64,000 bases of DNA from Mangrovimonas aestuarii (GCF_028767185.1 NZ_JARACK010000007.1:62001-126000); one strand, 5' to 3'; positions 17,234 through 27,405 are shown, numbered from the stretch's first letter. Notes: generated by a model not told the origin, from the sequence alone. Made by a program: numbers and translations.

Positions 17234-17447
17234 ATACGTGTTAGTTCCCCTTCACAAATTTCATATAAATCATCACAACGACTTTAGAGCGTTATATAAA
17301 CAGAGCACCCTCATTTAAAACTCCCTCTTTAAAAACGAGATTTCCTCTCTTATACAAAATCACAATCCACGCCTCAACAACGGAATAGAATTGCCCTTGA
17401 ATTTATCTCTAAGCGAAACACTACTGACTGGATTAAAATACCCCAAT

Positions 17448-17484
17448 AAAAAAAACACCTTGTACAATCTGTACAAGGTGTTTT
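17448..17484 (-). terminator. terminator of the tRNA-Thr transcript
   Basis: A 15-bp perfect stem, with arms at 17452-17466 and 17470-17484 and a 3-nt loop. On the minus strand it is followed by eight T residues. It lies 10 bp downstream of the tRNA-Thr 3' end. Confidence 0.9.
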
Positions 17485-17494
17485 AAAATTTAAG

Positions 17495-17568
17495 AGCCGA
17501 TAGAGGGACTCGAACCCACGACCTGCTGATTACAAATCAGCTGCTCTAGCCAGCTGAGCTATATCGGC
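17495..17568 (-). tRNA. tRNA-Thr (TGT)
   Basis: A 74-nt cloverleaf on the minus strand. The acceptor is GCCGATA with TATCGGC, the D arm AGCTCAGCTGGCTAGAGC, the anticodon loop TTTGTAA (anticodon TGT), and the T arm carries GGTTCGAGTCC. CCA is not encoded. It is identical base for base to the tRNA at 36139-36212. It reads ACA codons. Confidence 0.95.
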
Positions 17569-17625
17569 GAAAGCGGTGCAAATATAAGTCTGAATTTTAT
17601 ATTTGCAAACCTTTCAAGAAAAAAA

Positions 17626-17895
17626 TTAACCTAATTTGTTTATTTTTTCAATCAATGCTTTTCCGCGTGTTTCAAGCTCAGCGTTAACTGCTTTAAAATG
17701 AGCTTTTTTATTCTCGACACTGTTTTGGTTTACCTTAGCAATTAATTCATCAAAAGTTGCGATTGCCTCGTCAATAATAGCTTCACTTTCTTTGGTGTCC
17801 TTATCTGTATTAGCGTATTCCCATAGGTATACTGCTTCAATGATATCACCTAAAACGTAATTGATGTCTTTCTTAAGGTTTTTGATATTTGCCAT
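17626..17895 (-). CDS. small conserved helical protein, function unknown
   Basis: An 89-residue soluble, almost entirely helical protein (MANIKNLKKDINYVLGDIIE..., ELETRGKALIEKINKLG at the end). It is rich in Lys, Glu and Ala, with heptad-like hydrophobic spacing that suggests a small helical bundle. No cysteine, signal or membrane segment. Similar short proteins occur in flavobacteria without assigned role. It is transcribed towards the tRNA-Thr and divergent from the structured RNA at 18001. Confidence 0.7.
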   Translation of the reverse strand: MANIKNLKKDINYVLGDIIEAVYLWEYANTDKDTKESEAIIDEAIATFDELIAKVNQNSVENKKAHFKAVNAELETRGKALIEKINKLG

Positions 17896-17988
17896 ATTTG
17901 TATAATTTATTCGTGGACAAAATTACACTAAAATGTATATTAAGTGTTATTAATAACATAAATATTAAGGAGTTCCGGAAAAAAGCTC

Positions 17989-17996
17989 TACATTTA
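17989..17996 (+). promoter_or_regulatory. possible -7 promoter element for the structured RNA
   Basis: TACATTTA matches seven of eight positions of the Bacteroidota TAnnTTTG element. Initiation about 7 nt further on would fall near 18003, directly before the P1 stem of the RNA at 18005. No clear TTG -33 element is seen. Confidence 0.35.
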
Positions 17997-18000
17997 TCCC

Positions 18001-18186
18001 ATGAATGCTTTGACGCAGAGACATATTACCAATTCCAATCGCAGCACTAAACAGTGGTATAGTGCCATGTGTTTGCATTTGGTATATACCTTCAGCTCAG
18101 ATCAAAGCATCTTAAACCATTGTTAGTTAACGTAAATATTTATTTATCATAAACTTAAAAGGTGCTTTTTACAAAGCACCTTTTTT
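18001..18186 (+). ncRNA. structured RNA leader, candidate riboswitch or attenuator
   Basis: P1: ATGCTTTGA (18005-18013) pairs perfectly with TCAAAGCAT (18102-18110). P2: 18023-18025 plus 18027-18032 pair with 18079-18087 (one bulged T). P3: GCACTA (18044-18049) pairs with TAGTGC (18060-18065), with GCA/TGC (18041-18043, 18074-18076) below it. A terminator follows (18159-18186). The 3' strand of P1 (AAAGCATC, 18104-18111) can alternatively pair with GGTGCTTT (18161-18168), the 5' arm of the terminator, giving mutually exclusive folds. No known riboswitch core is recognised. A 41-codon ORF also spans 18001-18126, so a peptide-leader attenuator remains possible. Confidence 0.55.
18159..18186 (+). 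terminator. intrinsic terminator at the end of the structured leader
   Basis: AAGGTGCTTT (18159-18168) pairs with AAAGCACCTT (18173-18182), followed by T residues. It stands only 36 bp before the next ORF, leaving little space for a new promoter, so downstream expression probably needs read-through. Confidence 0.85.
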
Positions 18187-18221
18187 ATTTTAACACATTA
18201 GAAACTTTTAAAATTAATATC

Positions 18222-18347
18222 ATGAAACAGAATCATTTTTCAACAACTGTAAATCGAATTTCAAATAATTTTTCAATGAGCCATTATTGGTGTTATCCAG
18301 CATCTACTAAATTATTGCAGCCCCAACCTTTATTATTATACCCATAA
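18222..18347 (+). CDS. 41-residue ORF downstream of the structured leader
   Basis: ATG at 18222, stop at 18345-18347; starts MKQNHFSTTVNR and ends LLQPQPLLLYP. No relative is recognised. There is an aromatic cluster (SHYWCYP) and a Pro/Leu-rich end, which could slow ribosomes. It is followed after 12 bp by the ATG of the 127-residue gene, so it may be an upstream regulatory peptide or a short secreted or processed peptide. It could also be chance; support is its position and spacing only. Confidence 0.35.
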   Translation: MKQNHFSTTVNRISNNFSMSHYWCYPASTKLLQPQPLLLYP

Positions 18348-18359
18348 AAATTAAAACAC

Positions 18360-18743
18360 ATGAAAACAATCGCAAGACCAAACATACAAAGCAACGTAAA
18401 GTTTACAGTTACAAAAAAAGTAGCAAACCCTAACGGTTTTTTACTGCCGCATATTTTATTCGACAGAATACAAACCGTGGCAACACAGCCAATAAAAGAA
18501 TTTTATTTAAACGAAGCGCCACAACTTACCGACTATAAGTTTAAAATGCATAAAAATGCATATTTAAAGGATGAACTCACTATTCAGGCCCAATTGGTAA
18601 ACAGTACTGAGGAAAAGTTACTTGTTAATGTCATTGTAAGTAAATCAAAAAAGCATTCTAAAAATCAAGAACGCATTTGCAGTGCCCAATTTACTTACCA
18701 ATCCGAAGAAGATGTCAGGTTAACACACAATCAAGCTTCTTAA
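18360..18743 (+). CDS. 127-residue protein, possibly hotdog-fold
   Basis: A soluble basic protein with ATG start. An FLLPHILFDRIQTVATQPI helix is followed by strands (YLKDELTIQAQLVNST, KLLVNVIVSKSK, RICSAQFTY). A central helix followed by long antiparallel strands, with the phrase KDELTIQAQL, is reminiscent of hotdog thioesterases and dehydratases, but no active-site motif is clear. It lies at the end of the leader-terminator-peptide arrangement and before a bidirectional terminator. Its metabolic role could hint at the ligand of the leader, but I cannot assign it. Confidence 0.6.
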   Translation: MKTIARPNIQSNVKFTVTKKVANPNGFLLPHILFDRIQTVATQPIKEFYLNEAPQLTDYKFKMHKNAYLKDELTIQAQLVNSTEEKLLVNVIVSKSKKHSKNQERICSAQFTYQSEEDVRLTHNQAS

Positions 18744-18745
18744 AT

Positions 18746-18780
18746 AAAATTCCCGAGTTACAACAACTTGGGATTTTTAT
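18746..18780. terminator. bidirectional terminator between the 127-residue gene and manA
   Basis: TCCCGAGTT (18751-18759) pairs with AACTTGGGA (18765-18773), one G-T pair, with A-rich and T-rich flanks. It overlaps the last codons of the convergent manA. Confidence 0.75.
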
Positions 18781-19754
18781 TTTATATAAACCTCTAAAAG
18801 CTCAGAATCTTTATGTGGTATAATTGTATAATTTTTAATAGCAGCTGGTATTAATACTGTTTCCCCGTAACTTAATGAAGTTATGAAGCCATTTGCTTTA
18901 ATCTCTACATTCCCCTTGACGCACATATAAATAATAAATGAATCTAATGTGTTTTCCTTTTCAAGGACTAAATTAACCGGTAAAAAGTTAGTGGTAAAAT
19001 ATGGACAGTTTACCATGGTGTTAACCCTATTTGGTTCTCTAGTATAGTCTATTTTATGAGAGCCATCATTTTCGAAATCTATTGCCTCCAAGGCTAGATC
19101 GGTATGCAGTTCACGAGGTTGTCCATTAATGTCTAACCTATCCCAGTCGTAAATTCGATAGGTAATGTCACTGGTTTGCTGGATTTCTGCAAGCAACACC
19201 CCTGCCCCAATAGCATGCACCAACCCAGTCTCTATGAAATACGTATCACCTTCCTGCACAATATCAAAATTTAAAATGCTGGGAAGGTTTTTAGCTTTTA
19301 AGTGTTGAAGGTATTCCTGTTTATCTAACCCCTGATTAAAACCTACAATTAGATTGGCCTCTTCATCTGCCTGCATAACATACCACATTTCTGTTTTCCC
19401 ATAAGAATTGTGTCTCTGCAACGCCAAATCATCATCAGGATGTAACTGAATGGACAAATCCTGCTTAGCATCAATAAATTTGGTCAATAATGGAAATGTA
19501 TCTCCAAACTCCCTATAATTATGCTCTCCTACAAGCTCTTGTTTATATAATCTAAGTAGTTCTTTTAAGCTTTTTCCTTTAAATGGTCCTTGTGCAACTA
19601 TTGAAGAGGCTCCCTCTACATCGCTAACTTCCCAACTTTCTCCTATTAGGTTGCCATTACCTTCTTTATTCAGAATAGTTTTAAGCTTTTGTCCACCCCA
19701 AACCTTCTCTACTAATATAGGCTCAAATTTTAATGGATACCATTTTTCCCTCAT
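18777..19754 (-). CDS. manA: mannose-6-phosphate isomerase, class I
   Basis: A 325-residue zinc enzyme that interconverts mannose 6-phosphate and fructose 6-phosphate. Zinc ligands are visible as Gln and His in QLHPDD, Glu in TEMWYVM and His in ETGLVHAIGAG. The Arg of DITYRIYDWDR is the conserved substrate residue. The length is that of the short (Bacillus-type) class I enzymes. Starts with ATG, 1 bp after queD, last gene of the idi-queD-manA run. Products feed GDP-sugar or polysaccharide synthesis. Confidence 0.95.
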   Translation of the reverse strand: MREKWYPLKFEPILVEKVWGGQKLKTILNKEGNGNLIGESWEVSDVEGASSIVAQGPFKGKSLKELLRLYKQELVGEHNYREFGDTFPLLTKFIDAKQDLSIQLHPDDDLALQRHNSYGKTEMWYVMQADEEANLIVGFNQGLDKQEYLQHLKAKNLPSILNFDIVQEGDTYFIETGLVHAIGAGVLLAEIQQTSDITYRIYDWDRLDINGQPRELHTDLALEAIDFENDGSHKIDYTREPNRVNTMVNCPYFTTNFLPVNLVLEKENTLDSFIIYMCVKGNVEIKANGFITSLSYGETVLIPAAIKNYTIIPHKDSELLEVYIK

Positions 19755-19755
19755 A

Positions 19756-20166
19756 TTACTCCCCTCTGTAGGTTACAAAATTTCTAGGCGTTTCGTACAA
19801 TGTTATCTCCAATTCCAAACTCTTTGGAAGATAAGGACGCAATTTATTGTAGATAACAACCGAAATATTTTCTGCTGTTGGATTTAACTCTTTAAATTCA
19901 GGAACATCTAGATTAAGGTTTTTATGATCAAAAGGCTCTTCTACTTCTCGTTGAATTAACTCCTTTAAATCTTTTATGTCTATAACATAACCTGTTTCAT
20001 GATCAATAGTACCTGTAACGCTTACTATCAACTCATAATTATGCCCATGATAACTTGGGTTATTACATTTGCCAAAAACCTTCTCATTCCTTTCATCACT
20101 CCAATCCTTTCTATAAAGTCTATGAGCAGCATTAAAATGAGCCTTTCTGCTTACTGTTACTTTCAT
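19756..20166 (-). CDS. queD: 6-carboxytetrahydropterin synthase (QueD/PTPS family)
   Basis: A 136-residue protein of the 6-pyruvoyl-tetrahydropterin synthase fold. Zinc His residues are in HFNAAHRL and HGHNYEL, the catalytic Cys in KCNNPSYHGHNY, and a DHKNLN motif follows. QueD turns dihydroneopterin triphosphate into 6-carboxytetrahydropterin in queuosine synthesis; a PTPS role in pterin synthesis is the alternative. No queC or queE is in the window. It overlaps idi by 4 nt (ATGA) and is followed by manA. Confidence 0.88.
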   Translation of the reverse strand: MKVTVSRKAHFNAAHRLYRKDWSDERNEKVFGKCNNPSYHGHNYELIVSVTGTIDHETGYVIDIKDLKELIQREVEEPFDHKNLNLDVPEFKELNPTAENISVVIYNKLRPYLPKSLELEITLYETPRNFVTYRGE

Positions 20167-20690
20167 TTTGAGGATAGATTTATATGCTCGTAAAACTTTT
20201 CAAAAATAATCTTAAACCAAGCCGTATATAAATCTGGATTAACTTGTATATCCTGTTTTACATCGTCTAATGCAACCCACTTCCAGTTGGCTGCTTCTTC
20301 AGGGTTAATCTTGGGGCTTTCATTATAATACCCTATTAAGATATGGTCATACTCGTGTTCTGTTAAACCATTATCAAAAGGAGCCTTATAAATAAAAGAA
20401 GTTGTTTCTTCCAAATCTGTAGTAAACCCCATTTCTTCTTGTAAGCGACGTTTACCAGCATTAACATTACTTTCCCCTTCACGCTGATGGCTACAACATG
20501 TATTCGTCCATAAACCAGGAGAATGATACTTATCTAAAGCACGTTGCTGAAGCATAAGTTCATTTTTATCGTTGAACACAAAAACCGAAAAAGCACGGTG
20601 AAGCAATGCCTTTTCATGTGCTTCCATTTTGGGCATTAACCCTATCGGCTCATCCTTTTCGTTTACAAGAATAACTTTTTCCTCTTCCAT
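20163..20690 (-). CDS. idi: isopentenyl-diphosphate delta-isomerase, type I
   Basis: A 175-residue Nudix-fold isomerase of IPP and DMAPP. The frame extends to a TTG at 20699, but the ATG at 20690 gives the expected MEEEKVILVNEKDE start. The catalytic Cys is in WTNTCCSHQREGES and the catalytic Glu in LTEHEYDHILIG; the Nudix box lies around RLQEEMGF. It is first of the idi-queD-manA run. The upstream 366 bp contain no gene I can support. Confidence 0.95.
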   Translation of the reverse strand: MEEEKVILVNEKDEPIGLMPKMEAHEKALLHRAFSVFVFNDKNELMLQQRALDKYHSPGLWTNTCCSHQREGESNVNAGKRRLQEEMGFTTDLEETTSFIYKAPFDNGLTEHEYDHILIGYYNESPKINPEEAANWKWVALDDVKQDIQVNPDLYTAWFKIIFEKFYEHINLSSK

Positions 20691-21056
20691 AACACACAAA
20701 ACTACAAAATAGCAATTTCTTTTCAGGAATTGTCTTCCTCTTTTTCAATCTCATTTTCATTACCAGCTTTATCTTTTAATCCATCTATTACTTCTTAAAC
20801 ATATGATTTACACTCTAAATATCACTAAAAACATGACGATTAAGCTATAACTTTGATTATTCCTATAAAAAGAGCAGAAACCTTCTAGTGATGACCTTGG
20901 CTTAAATATTAAGAATTTGATTTTCATATAAACCTTATAAAACCCCTCTAGTCTATTGGTTATCTATGTGTTTTCAAAAATATTGTCCACAAAAATAAAA
21001 AGCCACAATTGGGCATTGCCTTTTGTTAATGTATATTTGCCATCCAATTTGAATTC
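20691..21056. other. gene-free region between idi and prfC
   Basis: About 366 bp with the divergent promoters of idi and prfC. The minus strand shows a short gene-like reading phase ending in KEEDNS at about 20724-20795, preceded by a stop and without a start codon; it may be a decayed gene end. Apart from the prfC promoter, nothing else is recognised. Confidence 0.4.
21009..21039 (+). promoter_or_regulatory. promoter of prfC (Bacteroidota consensus)
   Basis: TTG at 21009-21011, a 20-bp spacer, and TATATTTG at 21032-21039, an exact match to the TAnnTTTG -7 element. Initiation would fall near 21046, 11 bp before the ATG. Confidence 0.55.
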
Positions 21057-22643
21057 ATGAGTTTTACAAGCGAGATTAATAGAAGAAGAACCTTTGGTAT
21101 TATTTCCCATCCAGATGCCGGGAAGACAACTTTAACTGAAAAACTATTGCTTTTTGGAGGTGCTATTCAAGAAGCTGGAGCAGTAAAGAGTAATAAAATT
21201 AAAAAAGGTGCCACAAGTGACTTTATGGAAATAGAGCGTCAGCGTGGTATATCTGTAGCGACCTCTGTACTAGCCTTTGAATACAATGGTACCAAAATAA
21301 ACATACTTGATACTCCTGGACACAAAGATTTTGCTGAAGACACCTTTAGGACACTAACAGCTGTAGACAGTGTTATTGTTGTTATAGATGTTGCCAAAGG
21401 AGTTGAGGAACAAACCGAAAAATTGGTTGAGGTTTGTAGAATGCGAAACATCCCTATGATAGTTTTCATCAACAAATTAGACCGTGAAGGTAAAGATGCA
21501 TTCGATTTGTTGGATGAAGTAGAGCAAAAACTTGGCTTAACTGTAACTCCATTAAGCTTTCCTATTGGAATGGGATACGATTTTAAGGGGATTTACAATA
21601 TTTGGGAAAAGAATGTTAACCTGTTTAGTGGGGATAGCAGAAAAAATATTGAGGATACCATCGAAATCTCAGATTTAAATTCAGACGAACTCAACAAGCT
21701 TGTTGGAGATAAATCTGCAGATCAATTACGTGAAGAACTTGAATTGGTACAAGGTATCTATCCTGAGTTTGATGCTGTCCAATATAGAGAGGGTAAACAA
21801 CAACCTGTGTTCTTTGGTTCTGCATTAAACAATTTCGGAGTACGTGAATTGTTGGACTGCTTCGTTGAGATCGCTCCACCTCCGCGTCCAAAACAAAGTG
21901 AAGAACGTTTAGTAAAGCCTGAGGAAAATAAATTTACCGGATTTGTTTTTAAAATCCATGCAAACATGGATCCAAAACACCGTGATCGATTAGCTTTCAT
22001 AAAAATTGTTTCAGGTCAGTTTAAACGAAATACACCTTACTTACACGTGCGTCATGGTAAAAACCTTAAGTTTTCCAGCCCTAATGCTTTCTTTGCTGAA
22101 AAGAAAGAAATTGTAGAAGTATCATACCCTGGAGATATTGTAGGATTGCACGATACTGGTAACTTTAAAATTGGGGATACACTTACCGAAGGTGAAGTTA
22201 TCAACTATAAAGGAATACCTAGTTTCTCTCCAGAGCATTTCAGATACATTAACAATGCCGATCCGTTAAAAGCTAAACAGCTTTTCAAAGGAATTGACCA
22301 GTTAATGGATGAAGGTGTTGCTCAGTTATTTACTCTAGAACTAAACGGAAGAAAAGTTATCGGTACAGTGGGTGCCCTACAATATGAAGTTATTCAATAT
22401 CGTTTGGAGCATGAATATGGAGCTAAGTGTAGCTATGAAAACTTAAATGTTTACAAAGCATGTTGGGTTGAGCCGGAAGATCCTAAAAACGAAGAGTATA
22501 AAGAATTTTTGAGAGTTAAACACCGTTATTTGGCAAAAGACAAACAAGGGCAACTTGTATTTTTAGCAGATTCTCCTTTTTCACTGCAAATGACTCAACA
22601 GAAATACCCTAGTATAAAATTCCACTTTACTTCGGAGTTTTAA
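21057..22643 (+). CDS. prfC: peptide chain release factor 3
   Basis: A 528-residue translational GTPase that removes RF1/RF2 from the ribosome after termination. G domain motifs: G1 [15 protein letters not shown], switch region [11 protein letters not shown]3 [12 protein letters not shown] and G4 INKLDREG. Domains II and III follow, with the RF3-specific [19 protein letters not shown] ending. The length is typical. Single gene with its own promoter and a strong terminator. Confidence 0.97.
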   Translation: MSFTSEINRRRTFGIISHPDAGKTTLTEKLLLFGGAIQEAGAVKSNKIKKGATSDFMEIERQRGISVATSVLAFEYNGTKINILDTPGHKDFAEDTFRTLTAVDSVIVVIDVAKGVEEQTEKLVEVCRMRNIPMIVFINKLDREGKDAFDLLDEVEQKLGLTVTPLSFPIGMGYDFKGIYNIWEKNVNLFSGDSRKNIEDTIEISDLNSDELNKLVGDKSADQLREELELVQGIYPEFDAVQYREGKQQPVFFGSALNNFGVRELLDCFVEIAPPPRPKQSEERLVKPEENKFTGFVFKIHANMDPKHRDRLAFIKIVSGQFKRNTPYLHVRHGKNLKFSSPNAFFAEKKEIVEVSYPGDIVGLHDTGNFKIGDTLTEGEVINYKGIPSFSPEHFRYINNADPLKAKQLFKGIDQLMDEGVAQLFTLELNGRKVIGTVGALQYEVIQYRLEHEYGAKCSYENLNVYKACWVEPEDPKNEEYKEFLRVKHRYLAKDKQGQLVFLADSPFSLQMTQQKYPSIKFHFTSEF

Positions 22644-22668
22644 AAAATTAATTTATATAGATTAAACT

Positions 22669-22707
22669 AAAAAGCCTTTACATTCTATCTATGTAAAGGC
22701 TTTTTTT
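22669..22707 (+). terminator. intrinsic terminator of prfC
   Basis: AAAAGCCTTTACAT (22670-22683) pairs with ATGTAAAGGCTTTT (22691-22704), a 14-bp stem with a 7-nt loop and a T run. Confidence 0.9.
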
Positions 22708-22745
22708 GTTATGAAAACAAACATGAGAATTTAAATTTTGACAAT

Positions 22746-22779
22746 AAAAAACCCTTTGTAATGTTACAAAGGGTTTTTT
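22746..22779 (-). terminator. terminator of the rpoBC operon
   Basis: AACCCTTTGTAA and TTACAAAGGGTT form a perfect stem with a 2-nt loop, followed on the minus strand by T residues. It lies 4 bp after the DUF3467 stop. Confidence 0.88.
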
Positions 22780-22783
22780 AGTT

Positions 22784-23101
22784 TTATGCTTCTCCCGTCG
22801 GGCCAAAATTTAGAGGAATCGGTGGGTGCTCATAATCTTTAATTTCACCATGAGCTTGCTCAAACTTATTAACATTGTCACTAAGAGCTTTAAGCAAACG
22901 CTTAGCGTGCTGTGGCGTAAGAATGATTCTCGATTTCACTTTACTTTTTGGTATACCGGGCATTATACTAACAAAGTCTACGACAAACTCTGATACTGAA
23001 TGGTTGATTATTGCCAAGTTGGAATAGGTTCCTTCAGCTACTTTTTCGTCCAATTCAATATTTATCTGTCCTTGTTTAGGTTGCTTTTTGTCGTCGCTCA
23101 T
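22784..23101 (-). CDS. DUF3467 protein at the end of the rpoBC operon
   Basis: A 105-residue soluble protein (KQGQINIELDEKVAEGTYSN..., then DFVSIMPGIPKSKVKSRIILTP and AKRLLKALSDNVNKFEQAHG). The family is found directly after rpoC in many Bacteroidota, as here (2 bp gap). Function is not established; co-transcription with RNA polymerase subunits suggests a transcription-linked role. Starts with ATG. Confidence 0.88.
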   Translation of the reverse strand: MSDDKKQPKQGQINIELDEKVAEGTYSNLAIINHSVSEFVVDFVSIMPGIPKSKVKSRIILTPQHAKRLLKALSDNVNKFEQAHGEIKDYEHPPIPLNFGPTGEA

Positions 23102-23103
23102 TA

Positions 23104-26100
23104 TTAGTTATAATTTACTTCTTGTTTAGCTTGCATCATTTCGTCGAATTCCTCCTTAGATCCTACGATAATGTTCTCGTATTTACGCATACCTGTACCT
23201 GCTGGAATTCTATGACCAACAATAACATTTTCCTTAAGACCTTCAAGCATATCCACTTTACCGTTTACAGCTGCTTCGTTAAGAACTTTAGTAGTTTCCT
23301 GGAACGATGCTGCCGAAATAAACGACTTAGTTTGAAGCGATGCTCTCGTAATACCTTGTAGTATTGGCGTAGCTGTTGCTGGTTGAGCTTCTCTGGCCAC
23401 TACAAGTTCTTTATCTTCTCTACGTAAGATTGAGTTTTCATCTCTTAACTGGCGAGGAGTAATAATTTGTCCTTCTTTAAGATTTTTAGAATCCCCTGCG
23501 CTCTCTACTACCTTCATTCCGAAGATCTCATCGTTTTGCTCAATAAAGTCTGACTTGTGAACAAGTTGGTCTTCTAGGAACAATGTATCTCCTGAATCTT
23601 CAATTCTTACCTTACGCATCATCTGTCTTACAACAACTTCGAAGTGCTTATCGTTAATCTTCACCCCTTGTAAACGGTAAACCTCTTGGATTTCGTTAAC
23701 AAGATATTGTTGCACTGCAGATGGTCCTTTAATACTTAGAATATCTAATGGAGTAATAGCACCATCAGACAATGGCATACCTGCTTTTATATAATCGTTC
23801 TCTTGAACAAGAATCTGATTAGATAGCTTCACCAAATATTTCTTAACATCACCTAACTTAGACTCAACTATAATCTCGCGGTTACCTCGCTTGATTTTTC
23901 CGAAAGAAACAACACCATCGATCTCACTTACTACTGCAGGGTTAGATGGGTTACGTGCTTCGAAAAGCTCAGTTACACGAGGAAGACCTCCTGTAATATC
24001 CCCTGACTTAGCAGATTTACGTGGAATCTTAACCAAGATTTTACCAACCTTGATATCATCCCCATTGTCAATCATCAAGTGAGCTCCTACTGGTAAGTTG
24101 TAGGAACGCATTGTGTTTCCTTTAGCATCTTCAATGTGAAGCGTTGGAATAAGTTTTTTATTTCTAGATTCTGAAATTACTTTTTCTTGGAATCCTGTTT
24201 GTTCATCAATCTCTACTTGGTAAGTTATACCTTGTTCGATGTTTTCGTAACGAACTTTACCAGCAAATTCAGAGATAATCACACCATTATATGGATCCCA
24301 CTGACATACTACATCTCCTTTTGAAAGTTCCTGTCCGTTTTTAACGAAAATGGTAGATCCGTAAGGAATGTTGTTTGTACTTAATACAATTCCAGTTTTC
24401 TTATCTATTAATTTAAGTTCAGAAGTACGTGAAATCACGATATCTATTGGATTACCTTCAGAATCCTCACCTTTTACAGTTTTAAGATCTTCAATTTCAG
24501 CAATACCGTTCAACTTAACGATTAATTTATTCTCTTCTGAGATGTTACCTGCAATACCTCCCACGTGGAAAGTACGAAGTGTAAGCTGTGTACCAGGCTC
24601 ACCAATAGACTGAGCAGCTACTACCCCTACAGCCTCACCTTGCTGAACCATTTTACCTGTAGCTAGGTTACGTCCGTAACACTTAGCACAGATACCTTGC
24701 TTAGCCTCACAAGATAATGGAGAACGTACTTCGATAGTCTCTACTGGAGAATTATCAATTCTGCTGGCAATCTTATCGTCGATCAAATCTCCTGAAGAAA
24801 CTAAAAGCTCTTCAGTTAATGGATCGTAAACATCGTGTAATGATACACGACCAACAATACGTTCTTCTAAGCTTTCTACAACCTCGTCATTTTTCTTCAA
24901 TGCAGAAACTTCTACTCCTCTTAAAGTACCACAGTCTACACTGTTAACAATAACATCTTGAGAAACGTCTACAAGACGACGTGTTAAGTAACCAGCATCT
25001 GCCGTTTTAAGAGCCGTATCCGCAAGACCTTTACGAGCACCGTGGGTAGAGATAAAGTATTCTAAAATTGAGAGACCTTCCTTAAAGTTAGAAAGAATTG
25101 GGTTTTCAATAATTTCTCCACCACCAGCTGTAGATTTCTTAGGCTTAGCCATCAGACCACGCATACCGGTTAACTGACGAATCTGCTCCTTCGATCCACG
25201 AGCTCCAGAATCAAGCATCATGTATACCGAGTTAAACCCTTGCTGATCTTCGCGAATACGCTTCATAGATAGCTCTGTCAACTCTGCGTTAGTAGATGTC
25301 CAGATATCAATAACCTGGTTATAACGTTCGTTGTTAGTAATAAGACCCATGTTATAGTTTGCCATAATACCATCTACTTGAGTATTGGCTTTTGCAATCA
25401 TTTCATGTTTCTCTTGAGGGATAATGATATCTCCCAAACTGAACGACAGACCTCCTTGGAATGCGAAATTATAACCTAAAGATTTAATATCGTCAAGGAA
25501 GGCAGCTGTTTGAGGTACAGAAGTAACCTTAAGTACATTACCAATAATATCACGTAATGATTTCTTGGTCAATACCTGGTTAATGTATCCTGCTGCAGCT
25601 GGTACTTTTTGGTTGAAAAGTACACGTCCTACAGTTGTTTCTATAATTTGAGGAACTAACTGACCTTCTTCGTTGAAGTCGTTAGCTCTTACTTTTATAC
25701 ATGCATTAAGGTCGGCACGCTTCTCGTTGTAAGCGATCACAACTTCCTCAGCAGAGTAGAATGTTAATCCTTCACCTTTGATTGGCACTTCTGGAGTAGA
25801 TCGCCTTGGCTTTGTCATATAGTAAAGACCAAGTACCATGTCCTGAGAAGGTACAGTTACAGGCGAACCATTCGCTGGGTTAAGAATGTTGTGCGATGCT
25901 AACATTAATAATTGAGCCTCCAAAATAGCTTCCGGCCCTAATGGTAAATGTACGGCCATCTGGTCACCATCGAAGTCGGCATTAAAAGCCGTACATACTA
26001 ATGGGTGTAACTGGATTGCTTTACCTTCAATCAACTTAGGTTGGAATGCTTGGATACCCAAACGGTGTAATGTAGGAGCACGGTTTAGTAATACTGGATG

Positions 26101-27405
26101 TCCTTTAAGAACGTTTTCCAAGATATCCCATACTACTGGCTCTCTTCTATCAATAATCTTTTTGGCCGACTTAACAGTCTTAACAATACCTCTCTCAATA
26201 AGTTTTCTAATTACAAAGGGCTTGTAAAGTTCAGCAGCCATATTCTTTGGTAAACCACACTCATAAAGTTTAAGTTCTGGTCCAACCACAATTACCGAAC
26301 GTGCAGAGTAATCAACACGCTTACCTAGTAAGTTTTGACGGAAACGACCTTGTTTACCTTTTAATGAATCTGATAAAGACTTTAATGGTCTGTTAGAATC
26401 TGTTTTAACCGCAGAAGACTTACGAGTGTTATCGAATAACGAATCTACAGATTCCTGTAGCATACGCTTTTCGTTACGTAAAATCACCTCAGGTGCTTTT
26501 ATCTCAACCAAACGCTTTAAACGGTTGTTTCTGATGATAACACGACGGTAAAGATCATTCAAATCTGAAGTTGCAAAACGACCACCATCTAATGGCACCA
26601 ACGGACGTAATTCTGGCGGGATAACAGGAATAACTTTCATGATCATCCATTCTGGACGGTTTTCCCTGTTATTGTTAGATTCACGTAGAGCCTCAACAAC
26701 CTGTAAACGCTTCAACGCTTCAGTTTTACGTTGTTTAGAGGTTTCTGTATTAGCTTTATGACGCAATTCGTAAGACAATGTCTCAAGATCGATTCTTGCT
26801 AATAATTCGATTAGACACTCAGCCCCCATCTTAGCGATGAATTTGTTAGGGTCTGTATCTTCTAGATATTGGTTATCTTGAGGTAATGTCTCTAAAATGC
26901 TTAAATATTCTTCCTCAGTTAAGAAATCCATTTTTTGTAATGGCTCCCCTTCAAGGTTATTAGCGATACCTGGCTGGATTACTACGTAGCGTTCGTAGTA
27001 GATAATCATATCTAATTTCTTAGATGGCAACCCTAAAAGGTATCCTATTTTATTTGGTAAAGAACGGAAGTACCAAATGTGAGCTACAGGCACTACAAGG
27101 TTGATATGCCCAACACGATCACGACGTACTTTTTTTTCTGTTACTTCTACACCACAACGATCACAAACAATTCCCTTATAACGGATACGTTTGTATTTAC
27201 CACAAGCACATTCGTAGTCTTTTACAGGACCAAAAATACGCTCACAGAACAAACCGTCACGCTCCGGTTTGTGAGTTCGATAATTGATAGTTTCTGGCTT
27301 TAACACTTCGCCATTGGATTCTGCTAAAATAGACTCCGGTGAGGCTAAACCAATTGAGATTTTGTTAAATCTCTTTACTGTATGCTTATCTTGTTTTCTT
27401 GCCAT
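23104..27405 (-). CDS. rpoC: DNA-directed RNA polymerase subunit beta'
   Basis: A 1433-residue catalytic subunit. The N-terminal zinc site is [20 protein letters not shown]. The active-site motif NADFDGD (about 475-481) holds the three Asp residues that bind Mg2+. The second zinc site is in [17 protein letters not shown]. The bridge helix and trigger loop region lies around 770-960 ([16 protein letters not shown]). Length fits Bacteroidota beta', which carry an insertion in the C-terminal part. It is 74 bp downstream of rpoB, with a 30-nt perfect palindrome in the gap. Confidence 0.99.
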   Translation of the reverse strand: MARKQDKHTVKRFNKISIGLASPESILAESNGEVLKPETINYRTHKPERDGLFCERIFGPVKDYECACGKYKRIRYKGIVCDRCGVEVTEKKVRRDRVGHINLVVPVAHIWYFRSLPNKIGYLLGLPSKKLDMIIYYERYVVIQPGIANNLEGEPLQKMDFLTEEEYLSILETLPQDNQYLEDTDPNKFIAKMGAECLIELLARIDLETLSYELRHKANTETSKQRKTEALKRLQVVEALRESNNNRENRPEWMIMKVIPVIPPELRPLVPLDGGRFATSDLNDLYRRVIIRNNRLKRLVEIKAPEVILRNEKRMLQESVDSLFDNTRKSSAVKTDSNRPLKSLSDSLKGKQGRFRQNLLGKRVDYSARSVIVVGPELKLYECGLPKNMAAELYKPFVIRKLIERGIVKTVKSAKKIIDRREPVVWDILENVLKGHPVLLNRAPTLHRLGIQAFQPKLIEGKAIQLHPLVCTAFNADFDGDQMAVHLPLGPEAILEAQLLMLASHNILNPANGSPVTVPSQDMVLGLYYMTKPRRSTPEVPIKGEGLTFYSAEEVVIAYNEKRADLNACIKVRANDFNEEGQLVPQIIETTVGRVLFNQKVPAAAGYINQVLTKKSLRDIIGNVLKVTSVPQTAAFLDDIKSLGYNFAFQGGLSFSLGDIIIPQEKHEMIAKANTQVDGIMANYNMGLITNNERYNQVIDIWTSTNAELTELSMKRIREDQQGFNSVYMMLDSGARGSKEQIRQLTGMRGLMAKPKKSTAGGGEIIENPILSNFKEGLSILEYFISTHGARKGLADTALKTADAGYLTRRLVDVSQDVIVNSVDCGTLRGVEVSALKKNDEVVESLEERIVGRVSLHDVYDPLTEELLVSSGDLIDDKIASRIDNSPVETIEVRSPLSCEAKQGICAKCYGRNLATGKMVQQGEAVGVVAAQSIGEPGTQLTLRTFHVGGIAGNISEENKLIVKLNGIAEIEDLKTVKGEDSEGNPIDIVISRTSELKLIDKKTGIVLSTNNIPYGSTIFVKNGQELSKGDVVCQWDPYNGVIISEFAGKVRYENIEQGITYQVEIDEQTGFQEKVISESRNKKLIPTLHIEDAKGNTMRSYNLPVGAHLMIDNGDDIKVGKILVKIPRKSAKSGDITGGLPRVTELFEARNPSNPAVVSEIDGVVSFGKIKRGNREIIVESKLGDVKKYLVKLSNQILVQENDYIKAGMPLSDGAITPLDILSIKGPSAVQQYLVNEIQEVYRLQGVKINDKHFEVVVRQMMRKVRIEDSGDTLFLEDQLVHKSDFIEQNDEIFGMKVVESAGDSKNLKEGQIITPRQLRDENSILRREDKELVVAREAQPATATPILQGITRASLQTKSFISAASFQETTKVLNEAAVNGKVDMLEGLKENVIVGHRIPAGTGMRKYENIIVGSKEEFDEMMQAKQEVNYN

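Noticed and set aside
18001-18126. A 41-codon ORF (MNALTQRHITNS...) as a real protein
   Set aside because: It coincides exactly with the nested stems of the structured leader, would be leaderless, and has no run of a single amino acid as expected for a classical attenuator peptide. Kept as an alternative in the leader entry.
20724-20795. Minus-strand reading phase ending KEEDNS as a gene
   Set aside because: No start codon, and a stop lies directly upstream; at most a decayed gene end.
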